Assembly: GCF_015831345.1 (NCBI RefSeq)
Contig: NZ_JADWYS010000001.1
Location: 754,118-818,117 of the forward strand
Direction: 5' to 3'
Source: Caenimonas aquaedulcis
Lineage (GTDB): Bacteria; Pseudomonadota; Gammaproteobacteria; Burkholderiales; Burkholderiaceae_C
Length of the DNA: 64,000 nt
Below the pieces are notes generated by a model. It was not told where the DNA came from and searched no databases. It saw only the letters and a program-made list of their open reading frames with translations. The translations under genes were made by a program, and so were the position numbers. Of this stretch, positions 1 to 9,534 are shown one piece after another (within the stretch, counting starts at the first letter, position 1; each line of letters opens with the position of its first letter).

Positions 1-481
1 CGACGTCGTGCAGCGCCGCCGCGCCCAGCGACGTCACCAGGCCGATCCCTTTCGGCAGTGCGGGCAGCGGCCGCTTGCGCGCAGTGTCGAACAGGCCTTC
101 GGCTTCCAGCTTCGCCTTGAGCCGCAGGAACTGTTCGAACAAGGCACCCTGCCCCGCCCGGGACATGCTTTCCACGACGAGCTGCAGGTCCCCGCGCGGC
201 TCGTACACGCCCAGCCGGCCCTGAACTTCCACCATGTCGCCATCGCGCGGCGAGAAGTCCAGCAGCCCGGCGGCGCGGCGGAACATCGCGCAGCGAATCT
301 GCCCTTGCGGGTCCTTCAGGGAGAAATAGCAATGCCCGCTGGCAGCGCGCGAGAAGCCCGAAAGCTCGCCGCGCACCGCGACAGGGTTGAAGCGCGCGTC
401 GAGCGCATCAGCAACCGCGCGGCATAGCGCGCCGACTTGCCAGACCCGGGGCGCCGATGCAGGGGATGGGAAGCCGGACAT
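1..481 (-). CDS. xseA: Exodeoxyribonuclease VII large subunit, N-terminal part (runs off the left edge)
   Basis: The reading frame opens at ATG 481 and is still open at base 1, giving about 160 residues of a protein that is normally around 400-450. The visible part is the N-terminal OB-fold of XseA, with the family motif SGHCYFSLKD near residue 48, followed by the region leading to GLVTSLGAAALHDV. XseA pairs with several XseB subunits to form a cytoplasmic single-strand nuclease that trims DNA to short oligonucleotides in repair. The gene diverges from exbB across a gap of about 340 bases. Identity is from recognised family motifs; the catalytic C-terminal half lies outside the window. Confidence 0.93.
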   Translation of the reverse strand, partial: MSGFPSPASAPRVWQVGALCRAVADALDARFNPVAVRGELSGFSRAASGHCYFSLKDPQGQIRCAMFRRAAGLLDFSPRDGDMVEVQGRLGVYEPRGDLQLVVESMSRAGQGALFEQFLRLKAKLEAEGLFDTARKRPLPALPKGIGLVTSLGAAALHDV

Positions 482-819
482 CAGGAAAATCGCGGTTTTC
501 CGAGGGGTTGGGGGCCGAACTTAGTCCACAGCGCCGCGCCGCAGGCCGCTGCGGGGCGGGTTTCCCCGCGCAAGGCGCATTTTTCCGAGCAAGTCATTGA
601 ATTCACTGCTGTTTTTCCTGCTCAATTTGTCATCGATTTGTCACGGAGAAGTATTGGCGCGGGTTTCCGCCGTGAGGGGGTGCGCTTTTCAACAAAGTTA
701 TCCACAACTTCTGTGAGTCGTGTCCTACGTCGATGCGCCGTTTTCCTACAAGCTTGCGCGTGCACGATAATCGGCCGCAATCCTGCTTCCCAACCCGCCT
801 CGCGCCCGGAGTCACCCTC
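482..819. other. Divergent intergenic region xseA/exbB, non-coding
   Basis: No convincing gene is seen in these 338 bases. The region is more AT-rich than its surroundings in the middle and holds one perfect DnaA-box sequence at 698-706. A possible -10 hexamer GATAAT at 766-771 faces exbB but has no good -35. Open frames crossing this stretch are shadows without ribosome sites or family resemblance. Confidence 0.6.
698..706 (+). promoter_or_regulatory. Perfect DnaA-box sequence TTATCCACA
   Basis: The nine bases match the strongest DnaA-box consensus exactly. It is a single copy, not a cluster, so it is not evidence for an origin. It sits upstream of exbB in the xseA/exbB gap and could serve DnaA titration or local regulation; chance occurrence is possible. 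Confidence 0.4.
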
Positions 820-1452
820 TTGTTTTCGATCATACAAGCCGCCGGCTGGCCCATCTGGCCCCTCGTCGCATGCTCCATCCTCGCCCTGGCCCTCGTCATC
901 GAGCGTTTCCTCAGCCTCCAGACCGCGAAGATCGCGCCTCCCCGGTTGCTGGACGAGGCGCTGGCCGTCTCGCGCTCCTCCGTCCCGGCGCCGGACGTGG
1001 TCACCCAGCTGGAGCGCAACTCCGCGCTGGGCGAAGTGCTCGCAAGCGGTTTTCGCGCCCTCAACTCGGACCCGCGCTGCACTGAAGTCGACCTTCGGGC
1101 CACGATGGAAAACACGGGGCGCGCCGTGGCCCACCGCCTGGAGCGTTACCTGAGCGCGCTCGCGACCATCGCGTCGGCGGCGCCGCTTCTCGGCCTGCTG
1201 GGGACCGTCATCGGCATGATCGAAATCTTCGGCTCGCAGTCGCCCGCGGGCGGTGCGACCGGCGGCAACCCGGCGCAGCTCGCTCACGGCATCTCGGTCG
1301 CGCTCTACAACACGGCTTTCGGGCTGATCGTGGCGATCCCGTCGCTGATCTTCTGGCGCTACTTCCGGGTGCGCGTGGACGAATACCTGTTGACGCTGGA
1401 ACTGTCCGCCGAACGCTTCGTGCGCCACCTCAACACGCTCCGCGGCAAATGA
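820..1452 (+). CDS. exbB: MotA/TolQ/ExbB proton-channel protein
   Basis: Inner-membrane channel subunit that works with ExbD/TolR to couple the proton motive force to TonB or TolA across the periplasm. From TTG 820 it has 210 residues and three membrane segments: roughly 10-29, 110-137 and 159-183. The last two carry the family's glycine/alanine-rich helices (APLLGLLGTVIGM and ALYNTAFGLIVAIP). An in-frame ATG at 733 would add 29 basic, non-membrane residues before the usual family start, so the TTG is preferred. The exbD gene follows after 16 bases. There is no tonB or tolA nearby; in Burkholderiales this ExbB/ExbD pair commonly sits before lpxK, so its exact partner cannot be told from the sequence. 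Confidence 0.9.
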   Translation: MFSIIQAAGWPIWPLVACSILALALVIERFLSLQTAKIAPPRLLDEALAVSRSSVPAPDVVTQLERNSALGEVLASGFRALNSDPRCTEVDLRATMENTGRAVAHRLERYLSALATIASAAPLLGLLGTVIGMIEIFGSQSPAGGATGGNPAQLAHGISVALYNTAFGLIVAIPSLIFWRYFRVRVDEYLLTLELSAERFVRHLNTLRGK

Positions 1453-1468
1453 ATCGCGTCGCGCCGCC

Positions 1469-1897
1469 ATGAACTTCCGCCCGCGCCAGAAAGACGAACC
1501 CGAGATCAATTTGATCCCGTTCATCGACGTGCTGCTCGTCGTGCTGATCTTCCTCATGCTGTCCACGACCTACAGCAAGTTCACCGAGCTGCAGCTCAAG
1601 CTGCCCGTCGCGGACGCCGATGCGCAGCGCGACTACCCGAAGGAAGTGATCGTCGCCGTGGGAAGCGACGGCCGCTATTCGATCAAGGGCACGCCCGTCG
1701 CGGGCCGCAGTGTCGATGCCGTCGCGCAGGCGCTCGGCCAGGCCGCCACGGCGGGCAAGGACAGCGTGGTCATCATCAGCGCCGATGCCACGGCGCCGCA
1801 CCAGTCGGTGATCACCGTCATGGAAGCCGCGCGCCGGATCGGGCTCGTGCAGATCACCTTCGCCACGCAGTCATCGGCCCAGGCCGGGGGAAAGTAG
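1469..1897 (+). CDS. exbD: ExbD/TolR family biopolymer transport protein
   Basis: A 142-residue protein with a short cytoplasmic N-terminus, one membrane helix at about 15-34 and a periplasmic domain. Asp20 in the motif LIPFID is the conserved proton-carrying residue of the family. It is expected to form the ExbB-ExbD stator complex with the upstream gene. The stop codon at 1895-1897 is directly followed by the GTG start of lpxK, so exbB-exbD-lpxK-ycaR-kdsB very likely form one operon. Whether the pair powers TonB, TolA or another system cannot be decided from sequence. Confidence 0.92.
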   Translation: MNFRPRQKDEPEINLIPFIDVLLVVLIFLMLSTTYSKFTELQLKLPVADADAQRDYPKEVIVAVGSDGRYSIKGTPVAGRSVDAVAQALGQAATAGKDSVVIISADATAPHQSVITVMEAARRIGLVQITFATQSSAQAGGK

Positions 1898-2929
1898 GTG
1901 CGCGAAGCGCTGCAGCGCGCATGGCTGCGGCGCGGTGTGCCGGCCCGCCTGCTGTGGCCCGTCTCGCTGCTGTACGGCGCGTTGGCCGCCGCGCGCCGCG
2001 CAGCGTATCGGGCGGGCCTGCTTCGCGTCACGAGCTTGCCCGTGCCGGTCATCGTCGTGGGCAATGTCGTCGCCGGCGGGGCCGGCAAGACGCCCGTGGT
2101 GACGGCCCTGCTCGAACACCTCGCCGCGCGCGGCATCGAAGCCGGCGTGGTCTCTCGCGGCTATGGACGCCAGACCACGGATTGCCGTGCCGTGGAGCCT
2201 GACAGCCTGCCCGCAGACGTCGGCGATGAGCCCTTGCTGATCGCCCGCACCGGCGCGCCGGTCTTCGTCGCGCGGCGCCGGGTCGATGCGGCCCGCGCGC
2301 TGTTGCTGGCGCATCCGCGCACGCAGGTCATCGTTTCCGATGACGGATTGCAGCACCTCGCGCTCGCGAGGGACATCGAGATCTGCGTGTTCGACGCGCG
2401 CGGCACCGGCAACGGGTGGCTGTTGCCGGCAGGCCCGTTGCGGGAGAAGTGGCCAAGGCCAGCGGACCTGGTACTGCAGGCCGGGGACGGGCCCGGTGCG
2501 GGCGGATGGGCGATGCGCAGGACGCTCGCATCCTTCGCCGTGAGCGCCGACGGCACCCGCATCGAATGGGCCGAACTGCGGCAGCGCCATCTCACCGCCG
2601 TGGCGGGCATCGCAAATCCCCGGGCGTTCTTCGACATGCTGCGCGAGAACGGTCTGCAGCCCGACCGCACCATCGCCCTTGCGGACCACCACGACTACGC
2701 GGCCCCGCCGGTTCCCGGGGACGAGGCCATCGTCTGCACGGAAAAGGACGCGGTCAAGCTGTGGCGGCTGCGTCCCGATGCCTGGGCGGTTCCGCTGCGC
2801 GTCGAAATACCGCGCGGATTCTGGGATGCGCTCGATCGCCTGCTCGATGCAAAGCTATCATCCCCGCATGGATCCCAAACTGATCGAGTTGCTGGTGTGC
2901 CCCGTCACGAAGGGTCACCTCGACCTTGA
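1898..2929 (+). CDS. lpxK: Tetraacyldisaccharide 4'-kinase
   Basis: LpxK phosphorylates the 4' position of the lipid A disaccharide precursor at the inner membrane. The 343-residue protein has an N-terminal hydrophobic helix and the P-loop [11 protein letters not shown] at residues 55-65, followed by the family segments GYGR and DDGLQH. The GTG start abuts the exbD stop codon. The last 20 or so residues (from about 320) are encoded in the 62 bases that overlap ycaR in another frame, and are rich in Ser, Pro and Arg with no family resemblance. This suggests a C-terminal extension produced by loss of an earlier stop. The kdsB gene just downstream also serves lipopolysaccharide synthesis. Confidence 0.95.
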   Translation: MREALQRAWLRRGVPARLLWPVSLLYGALAAARRAAYRAGLLRVTSLPVPVIVVGNVVAGGAGKTPVVTALLEHLAARGIEAGVVSRGYGRQTTDCRAVEPDSLPADVGDEPLLIARTGAPVFVARRRVDAARALLLAHPRTQVIVSDDGLQHLALARDIEICVFDARGTGNGWLLPAGPLREKWPRPADLVLQAGDGPGAGGWAMRRTLASFAVSADGTRIEWAELRQRHLTAVAGIANPRAFFDMLRENGLQPDRTIALADHHDYAAPPVPGDEAIVCTEKDAVKLWRLRPDAWAVPLRVEIPRGFWDALDRLLDAKLSSPHGSQTDRVAGVPRHEGSPRP

Positions 2930-3074
2930 CCGCGAGCGCGGCGAGCTCGTCTCCCGCGCCGCGCGGCTGGCGTATCCGATTCGCGACGGCATCCCGATCC
3001 TGCTGGAAGACCAGGCACGCACTCTGTCCGACGACGAACTCGACCGCCTGCCGCCGCGCACCCCGCTCGTCTGA
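2868..3074 (+). CDS. ycaR: Trm112/YcaR family protein
   Basis: A small protein of 68 residues starting [16 protein letters not shown]. This is the YcaR/UPF0434 signature, with a single Cys where the eukaryotic Trm112 zinc-binding relatives have more. Its biochemical role in bacteria is not settled; relatives activate methyltransferases. It begins 62 bases before the end of lpxK, in a different frame, and sits 7 bases before kdsB, an order conserved in many proteobacteria. The ATG at 2868 is chosen because homologues begin with this segment. Confidence 0.9.
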   Translation: MDPKLIELLVCPVTKGHLDLDRERGELVSRAARLAYPIRDGIPILLEDQARTLSDDELDRLPPRTPLV

Positions 3075-3081
3075 ACGCGCC

Positions 3082-4613
<1,532 letters not shown>

Positions 4614-5543
4614 TCACCCCAGCAATTCCAGCACCAGCGCAATCCGCGCCTTGGCGGCCGACATCGCGGCCGCCGGAAACCGGTCGTCGCCACGCGCCAG
4701 CACCACGCCTTCGGCGCAGCGGCTCGTACGCACGATCTTCGTTCCCGCAGCCTGCGCGTTGAGCAAGGCCGCTTCGAGGTCGCGATGCACGGTGCCGTTG
4801 CCCGTCGCCGCGACCACGAGGCCGTCCACCCCCTGCTGGACAAGAGCGTTCACCAGCGCGCCACCCGCGCCCGCATGGCTGGTGACGATTTCCACGCGCG
4901 GCAGTGAGGTGGCAGCCACGAAGCGCTCCAACACCCCCGGCGCGGGCCGCGGCACGGGCCAGGCGCGGAGCTGCCGCACGCGCCCCTCTTCCACGTAACC
5001 GACGGCGCCGGCATCGCCGGAGCTGAACGCATCGAGCCTGTAGGTGTGCCGCTTCGCGACGTCGGCGGCGGAATGGATCACCCCGGCGCAGACCGCGGTG
5101 ACGCCCTGCGCGCCCGGATGGAGCGCCACGGCCGCGGCGTCCAGCATGTTCTGCGGCCCATCGGGCGCCATCGCGGTCGCGGGGCGCATGGCACAAGTGA
5201 GAACCACGGGCTTGGCGGGCGAAAGGACAGCCTGAAGGAAAAACGCGGTCTCCTCCAGCGTGTCCGTGCCGTGCGTGATCACGAGGCCCGCGATGTCGTC
5301 GCGGCCGAGCCAGTGCGCGCAGCGCAGCGCGAGCGCGCGCCAGACCTCGAAGCTCATGTCCTTGCTGTCGACCTGGGCCACCTGCTCCGCGCCGGCCACC
5401 ACGTCGCGCAGCCCGGGCACGGCGTCGAGCAATTCCTCGACGCCCACTTGCCCCGCCGTGTAGCCGATGTTGTCCCCGGCACTGGCGGCCCGTCCGGCAA
5501 TCGTGCCGCCCGTTGCCAAAACCACAATTTTTTTGCGCGTCAC
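4614..5543 (-). CDS. L-asparaginase
   Basis: Hydrolyses asparagine to aspartate and ammonia. Both catalytic signatures are present: ATGGTIAG close to the N-terminus and THGTDTLEE near residue 90, plus the [14 protein letters not shown] segment. There is no signal peptide, so it is probably cytoplasmic. The start is ambiguous: GTG at 5543 has a good ribosome site (GGAAAG, spacing 7), giving 309 residues, while an upstream TTG at 5558 would leave only two bases before a LexA box and has no ribosome site. The GTG is therefore preferred. The gene diverges from lexA, and LexA bound at 5561-5595 could also affect it. Confidence 0.9.
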   Translation of the reverse strand: MTRKKIVVLATGGTIAGRAASAGDNIGYTAGQVGVEELLDAVPGLRDVVAGAEQVAQVDSKDMSFEVWRALALRCAHWLGRDDIAGLVITHGTDTLEETAFFLQAVLSPAKPVVLTCAMRPATAMAPDGPQNMLDAAAVALHPGAQGVTAVCAGVIHSAADVAKRHTYRLDAFSSGDAGAVGYVEEGRVRQLRAWPVPRPAPGVLERFVAATSLPRVEIVTSHAGAGGALVNALVQQGVDGLVVAATGNGTVHRDLEAALLNAQAAGTKIVRTSRCAEGVVLARGDDRFPAAAMSAAKARIALVLELLG

Positions 5544-5560
5544 TTGCACACTTTCCAAAA

Positions 5561-5576
5561 CTGTTTAAAAATACAG
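5561..5576. promoter_or_regulatory. LexA (SOS) box 1, perfect CTGT-N8-ACAG
   Basis: The half-sites CTGT and ACAG are separated by eight A/T-rich bases, an exact match to the proteobacterial LexA consensus. It lies 33 bases upstream of the lexA ATG, as expected for autorepression. It is also about 18 bases upstream of the preferred asparaginase start on the other strand. Confidence 0.85.
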
Positions 5577-5579
5577 GTA

Positions 5580-5595
5580 CTGGATATCAACACAG
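5580..5595. promoter_or_regulatory. LexA (SOS) box 2, CTGG-N8-ACAG
   Basis: A second near-consensus LexA box follows the first with a start-to-start spacing of 19 bases. One half-site base differs (CTGG for CTGT). Paired boxes in front of lexA are known from E. coli, where they tighten autoregulation. Confidence 0.7.
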
Positions 5596-5608
5596 TGGAG
5601 TGCCCTTC

Positions 5609-6283
5609 ATGCTCGACACGCCCAAGCTCACCGCCCGACAGCAACAGATTCTGGACCTCATCCAGAGCGCCATCGCACGCACCGGCGCCCCGCCGACCCG
5701 TGCGGAGATCGCGACGGAACTCGGTTTCAAGTCCGCTAACGCCGCGGAGGAACACCTGCAGGCGCTCGCCCGCAAGGGCGTGATCGAGCTCGTCAGCGGC
5801 ACCTCGCGCGGCATCCGTCTGCGCAGCGAGGCACTCCGCTCCATCAACGAATCGCGCAACAAGCAATTCTCGCTGCCCTTGCAGACGCTCGCGCAACTGG
5901 CCCTGCCCCTGGTCGGCCGTGTGGCTGCCGGTTCACCCATCCTCGCGCAGGAACACGTGGACCAGACCTACTACGTCGAGAGCTCGCTGTTCCAGCGCCG
6001 GCCCGACTACCTGCTGAAAGTGCGCGGCATGTCCATGCGAGACGCCGGCATCATGGACGGCGACCTGCTCGCAGTACAAGCCACGAAAGACGCGAAGAAC
6101 GGTCAGATCATCGTGGCTCGCCTGGGCGACGACGTAACAGTGAAGCGTTTTCGCCGCAACAAGCACCTGATCGAACTGCACGCGGAAAACCCCGACTACC
6201 CGACCATCGTCGTCGAGCCCGGTGAAGCCTTCGAGATCGAGGGCCTGGCCGTCGGCCTGATCCGCAACACGATGCTCATGTAG
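5609..6283 (+). CDS. lexA: LexA repressor / self-cleaving SOS regulator
   Basis: Represses SOS genes and self-cleaves when RecA filaments form. The 224-residue protein has an N-terminal winged helix (about 1-70) and a C-terminal peptidase domain. The scissile bond is Ala107-Gly108 in VAAGSP. The catalytic dyad is Ser142 (in RGMSMRDAG) and Lys179 (in VTVKR), with the family's 37-residue spacing. The ATG at 5609 is preferred over upstream codons because it gives the usual N-terminus [12 protein letters not shown] and places two LexA boxes in the leader. No second SOS gene follows. Confidence 0.98.
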   Translation: MLDTPKLTARQQQILDLIQSAIARTGAPPTRAEIATELGFKSANAAEEHLQALARKGVIELVSGTSRGIRLRSEALRSINESRNKQFSLPLQTLAQLALPLVGRVAAGSPILAQEHVDQTYYVESSLFQRRPDYLLKVRGMSMRDAGIMDGDLLAVQATKDAKNGQIIVARLGDDVTVKRFRRNKHLIELHAENPDYPTIVVEPGEAFEIEGLAVGLIRNTMLM

Positions 6284-6406
6284 GGCGCCAGCATCCCGGG
6301 CACTGCCGCAGGTGGCGGGCGTATGGCGCAAAGCCATCACCCTGCGGAAGCCCTCTTCATTTCAATCCTGCCGTGGTCCAACTCTGGAATTCAAGGAGTC
6401 ATTCAA

Positions 6407-6703
6407 ATGGGAATCACGATGCTCACCCTCGGCGGATTGTTCGCCCCCCTGCAGGCGTTGGTGGCGTGGCTGGCGCCGTCCCGTCCCGCCGAACCACGTG
6501 GGCACGCGCCTGCACGTGCAGCGACTGCAAACGCGGCAGTGGCACATGCGCCCGCAAGACGCGTACCTCCCCTGCGCGTGGTGCGGCTGGTGGAATCGCC
6601 TTGCGGGCCGGCGGCTGCCGGCCGGATGTTCATGTCCGGCCGCATGGCAGACGTGTGCGCCGAGCTCGACCGCCTGGCGGCGCTCGAGGCGGCAGCGGGC
6701 TGA
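6407..6703 (+). CDS. Small conserved protein of unknown function
   Basis: A 98-residue protein starting at ATG 6407, chosen because AAGGAG lies seven bases upstream; an upstream in-frame ATG at 6323 has no such site. It has a hydrophobic N-terminal stretch (about 6-24), then a long Ala/Pro/Arg-rich linker, then the C-terminal segment SGRMADVCAELDRLAA, which I believe recurs at the end of small Burkholderiales proteins. The N-terminus could be a membrane anchor. No function can be assigned. Confidence 0.6.
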   Translation: MGITMLTLGGLFAPLQALVAWLAPSRPAEPRGHAPARAATANAAVAHAPARRVPPLRVVRLVESPCGPAAAGRMFMSGRMADVCAELDRLAALEAAAG

Positions 6704-6721
6704 CCGCGCGGGCCGTGACGC

Positions 6722-7246
6722 TCAGCCCTTGTTGAGCGTGGCACCAGCGAGGTAATCGGCCTTGCCCAGCTCCACGCCGTTGTGCCGCAAGATCGCGTAG
6801 GCCATGGTCACGTGGAAGTGGAAGTTCGCCAAGGCCCAGTGCTTGAGGTAGGCCTCGCCCGTCATGGTGCGCGTCGTCTCGCGGCCCACGGGGAAGGTGA
6901 TTTCCTTGGCCTCGGTGCCGTCGAGCTTGTCCGCAGGCACGCTCGACAGGTAGTCGATCGTCTTCTGGATGCGCGCCTTCAGCTCCGGGAAGCTCGCCTC
7001 GTTGTCCTCGAACTTCGGGGCTTCCACGCCCGAGATCCGCGAGATGCCGTTCTTCGCGGCGTCGCAGGCAATCTGGATCTGCCGCGTGAAGGGCAGCATG
7101 TCCGGTGCCAGGCGGTACTGCAGCAGGACGGACGGATCGTACTTGCGTGATTCGGCGTTGGCGACGGCCTTGTCGAGGATGTGGCTGAGGTTGCCCAGCA
7201 TGGCCTTGAAGACGGGAATGCTGGCGGAATACATGGAAATGCTCAT
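6722..7246 (-). CDS. DUF1993 family protein
   Basis: A 174-residue soluble protein starting MSISMYSASIPVF. The pattern MLGNLSHILDKA near the N-terminus and the C-terminal HWALANFHFHVTMAYAILR segment mark the DUF1993 family, thought to share a helical-bundle fold with DinB-like proteins. The three histidines in the last segment could be a metal site, but that is an inference. It stands alone, tail to tail with the 98-residue gene and divergent from the dehydrogenase gene at 7341. Function unknown. Confidence 0.8.
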   Translation of the reverse strand: MSISMYSASIPVFKAMLGNLSHILDKAVANAESRKYDPSVLLQYRLAPDMLPFTRQIQIACDAAKNGISRISGVEAPKFEDNEASFPELKARIQKTIDYLSSVPADKLDGTEAKEITFPVGRETTRTMTGEAYLKHWALANFHFHVTMAYAILRHNGVELGKADYLAGATLNKG

Positions 7247-7340
7247 GGGATGCTCCTCGTTTTGGTCGAAACGCCGATGCTAACGGCCGCGCCACAACTC
7301 TGCTTGGCGGGGGCCGGCCGGCCCGAGGCACAATCGAGCC

Positions 7341-8348
7341 ATGAACATCGTAATCCTCGACGATTACCAGGACGCAGTACGCAAGCTTCGCTGCGCTTCC
7401 AAGCTGGAAGCCTACCCGGCCAAGGTCTACACGAACACGGTGAAGGGCATCGGCCAGCTGTCGGTCCGGCTGCGCGACGCGGACGTGATCGTGCTGATCC
7501 GGGAACGCACGCACCTCACGCGGCAGCTGCTCGAAAAACTCCCGCGGCTTCGGCTGATCTCGCAAACCGGGCGCGTCGGCGCGCACGTGGACGTGCAGGC
7601 CTGCACCGAGCGGGGCATCCCGGTCGCGGAGGGCGTGGGCTCTCCCGTGGCTCCTGCCGAACTCACATGGGCGCTCATCATGGCCGCCATGCGGCGCCTG
7701 CCGCAGTACATCGGCACACTCAAGCACGGCGCCTGGCAGCAGTCGGGCATGAAGTCGGCGTCGATGCCGGTGAATTTCGGGCTGGGCGTGGTGCTCAGGG
7801 GCCGCACGCTGGGCATCTGGGGGTACGGCAAGATCGGCCAGCTCGTCGCCGGTTACGGCAAGGCCTTCGGCATGCAGATCCTGGTGTGGGGCAGTCCCTC
7901 CGCACGCGAACGGGCAGTCAACGACGGCTTCCAGGCCGCGGGCTCGCGTGAAGAGCTCTTCGCCGAGAGCGACGTGCTCAGCGTGCACCTGCGCCTGGCG
8001 GACGAAACCACCGGCATCGTGACCCTGGAAGACCTCGGCCGCATGAAGCCCACGGCGCTCTTCGTCAATACCTCGCGTGCGGAGCTCGTCGAGCCCGAGG
8101 CGTTGATTGCCGCCCTCAATCGCGGCCGCCCGGGCATGGCGGCCGTGGACGTCTTCGAGAGCGAACCCATCCTGCAGGGCCACGCGCTGCTGCGGCTGGA
8201 GAACTGCATCTGCACGCCGCACATCGGCTATGTGGAGCTCGACAGCTACGAGATGTACTTCGGCTCCGCGTTCGACAACGTGGTGAACTTCATCAAGGGC
8301 ACGCCGACCAACATCGTCAATCCCGGCGCGCTCCAGGTCCGCCGCTGA
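7341..8348 (+). CDS. D-2-hydroxyacid dehydrogenase family protein
   Basis: NAD(P)-dependent oxidoreductase of the D-isomer 2-hydroxyacid family, 335 residues. The cofactor-binding motif GIWGYGKIGQ lies near residue 157. Substrate and catalytic residues are visible as the conserved Arg in NTSRAELVEPEAL, a Glu further on (DVFESEP) and the His in CTPHIGY. The exact substrate is unknown. Four bases separate it from an MFS transporter gene, which suggests co-transcription and perhaps uptake or export of the enzyme's substrate. Confidence 0.85.
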   Translation: MNIVILDDYQDAVRKLRCASKLEAYPAKVYTNTVKGIGQLSVRLRDADVIVLIRERTHLTRQLLEKLPRLRLISQTGRVGAHVDVQACTERGIPVAEGVGSPVAPAELTWALIMAAMRRLPQYIGTLKHGAWQQSGMKSASMPVNFGLGVVLRGRTLGIWGYGKIGQLVAGYGKAFGMQILVWGSPSARERAVNDGFQAAGSREELFAESDVLSVHLRLADETTGIVTLEDLGRMKPTALFVNTSRAELVEPEALIAALNRGRPGMAAVDVFESEPILQGHALLRLENCICTPHIGYVELDSYEMYFGSAFDNVVNFIKGTPTNIVNPGALQVRR

Positions 8349-8352
8349 CCCC

Positions 8353-9510
8353 ATGGCCCGCATGCCGTCCGTGCTGTGGCCGCTGCTGTTCGGCAATTTC
8401 GTCATCGGCACTGGCGTGATGGTCGTGCCGGGCACGCTGAACGAGATCAGCAGTTCGCTCGACATCTCCGTGGCGACGGCGGGCCAACTCATTTCCGCTG
8501 CGGCGCTGCTCATGTGCATCGGCGCACCCCTGTGCGCCGCGGTGGTGGCGGGATGGGACCGGCGCCGCCTCCTCGCGCTCTCGATGGTCTGGTACGGCGC
8601 GCTGCACCTGGCGTCGACGCTCTCCACCACCTTCGCCGCCCTGCTCCCCTTGCGCGTGCTCACGATGATCGCTCCCGCGATCTTCACGCCCCAGGCCGCG
8701 GCATGCGTGGGCCTGCTGGTGCCGCCCGAGCAGCGCGGCCGCGCGATCACCTTCGTGTTCCTGGGCTGGTCCGTCGCATCGGTGCTGGGCATGCCGATCG
8801 GGGCGTACATCGGCGGCACGCTCGGCTGGCGCAGCGCCTTCGGCGCCATCGGGCTCCTCAGCCTGGCGAGTGCCGTGTGGGTGTGGCGTGCGATGCCCGA
8901 CGGCGTGAAGCCGCCGGCCCTCTCGGCCGCCGCCTGGCGGGAGACTTTCACGTCGCGTCCGCTGATGCTCTGCGTCCTCGTCACCATGCTGTATTCGGCC
9001 GGCCAGTTCGTGCTCTTCTCGTACTTCGCGCCGTACTACAAGATGAAGATCGGCATCACGCCCGGCCAACTCGGCCTGATGTTCATGTGGTTCGGCGCCT
9101 TCGGCTTCATCGGCAACATGCTGATGTCGCGCTACATCGACCGCATCGGCGCGCCGATGTCGGTGATGCTCGCCGTCGGCGCGATGGCGCTCACCATGCT
9201 CATATGGCCGCTGGGCACGACCCTCATGCTTGCCGCGCTCGTGTCCATCCCGTGGGCGCTCGGCTGCTTCTCGTCGAATTCGGCGCAGCAGGCGCGGCTC
9301 GTCGGAATCGCGCCGACGCTCGCCTCGGGATCCATCGCGCTCAACAGCTCCGCCATGTACGCGGGCCAGGCCATCGGCGCCGCGAGCGGCGGCTGGATGA
9401 TCTCGCAGGGCGCCATGGACCACCTGCATTGGGCCGGGCTCATCGGCCTGCTGCTGTCGATGGCGGTGAGCGCCATCGCCACGCGATCGCTTGCGCTTCG
9501 GCCCGCCTGA
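8353..9510 (+). CDS. MFS transporter
   Basis: A 385-residue integral membrane protein with about 12 hydrophobic segments. The cytoplasmic loop after helix 2 carries the basic sequence GWDRRRLL, the equivalent of the MFS loop 2-3 motif. It resembles the drug:H+ antiporter (DHA1, AraJ/YdhP-like) group. It is probably co-transcribed with the dehydrogenase just upstream. The substrate cannot be read from the sequence. Confidence 0.85.
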   Translation: MARMPSVLWPLLFGNFVIGTGVMVVPGTLNEISSSLDISVATAGQLISAAALLMCIGAPLCAAVVAGWDRRRLLALSMVWYGALHLASTLSTTFAALLPLRVLTMIAPAIFTPQAAACVGLLVPPEQRGRAITFVFLGWSVASVLGMPIGAYIGGTLGWRSAFGAIGLLSLASAVWVWRAMPDGVKPPALSAAAWRETFTSRPLMLCVLVTMLYSAGQFVLFSYFAPYYKMKIGITPGQLGLMFMWFGAFGFIGNMLMSRYIDRIGAPMSVMLAVGAMALTMLIWPLGTTLMLAALVSIPWALGCFSSNSAQQARLVGIAPTLASGSIALNSSAMYAGQAIGAASGGWMISQGAMDHLHWAGLIGLLLSMAVSAIATRSLALRPA

Positions 9511-9534
9511 AGCCCACGCGGGATAATCCGCCGC

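Noticed and set aside
733..819. Longer ExbB from ATG 733
   Set aside because: The added 29 residues are basic, lack family resemblance and have no ribosome site; TTG 820 gives the normal N-terminus.
6630..8987. A 785-codon open frame on the minus strand
   Set aside because: Shadow of the DUF1993 and dehydrogenase genes with low-complexity Arg/Ala/His composition.
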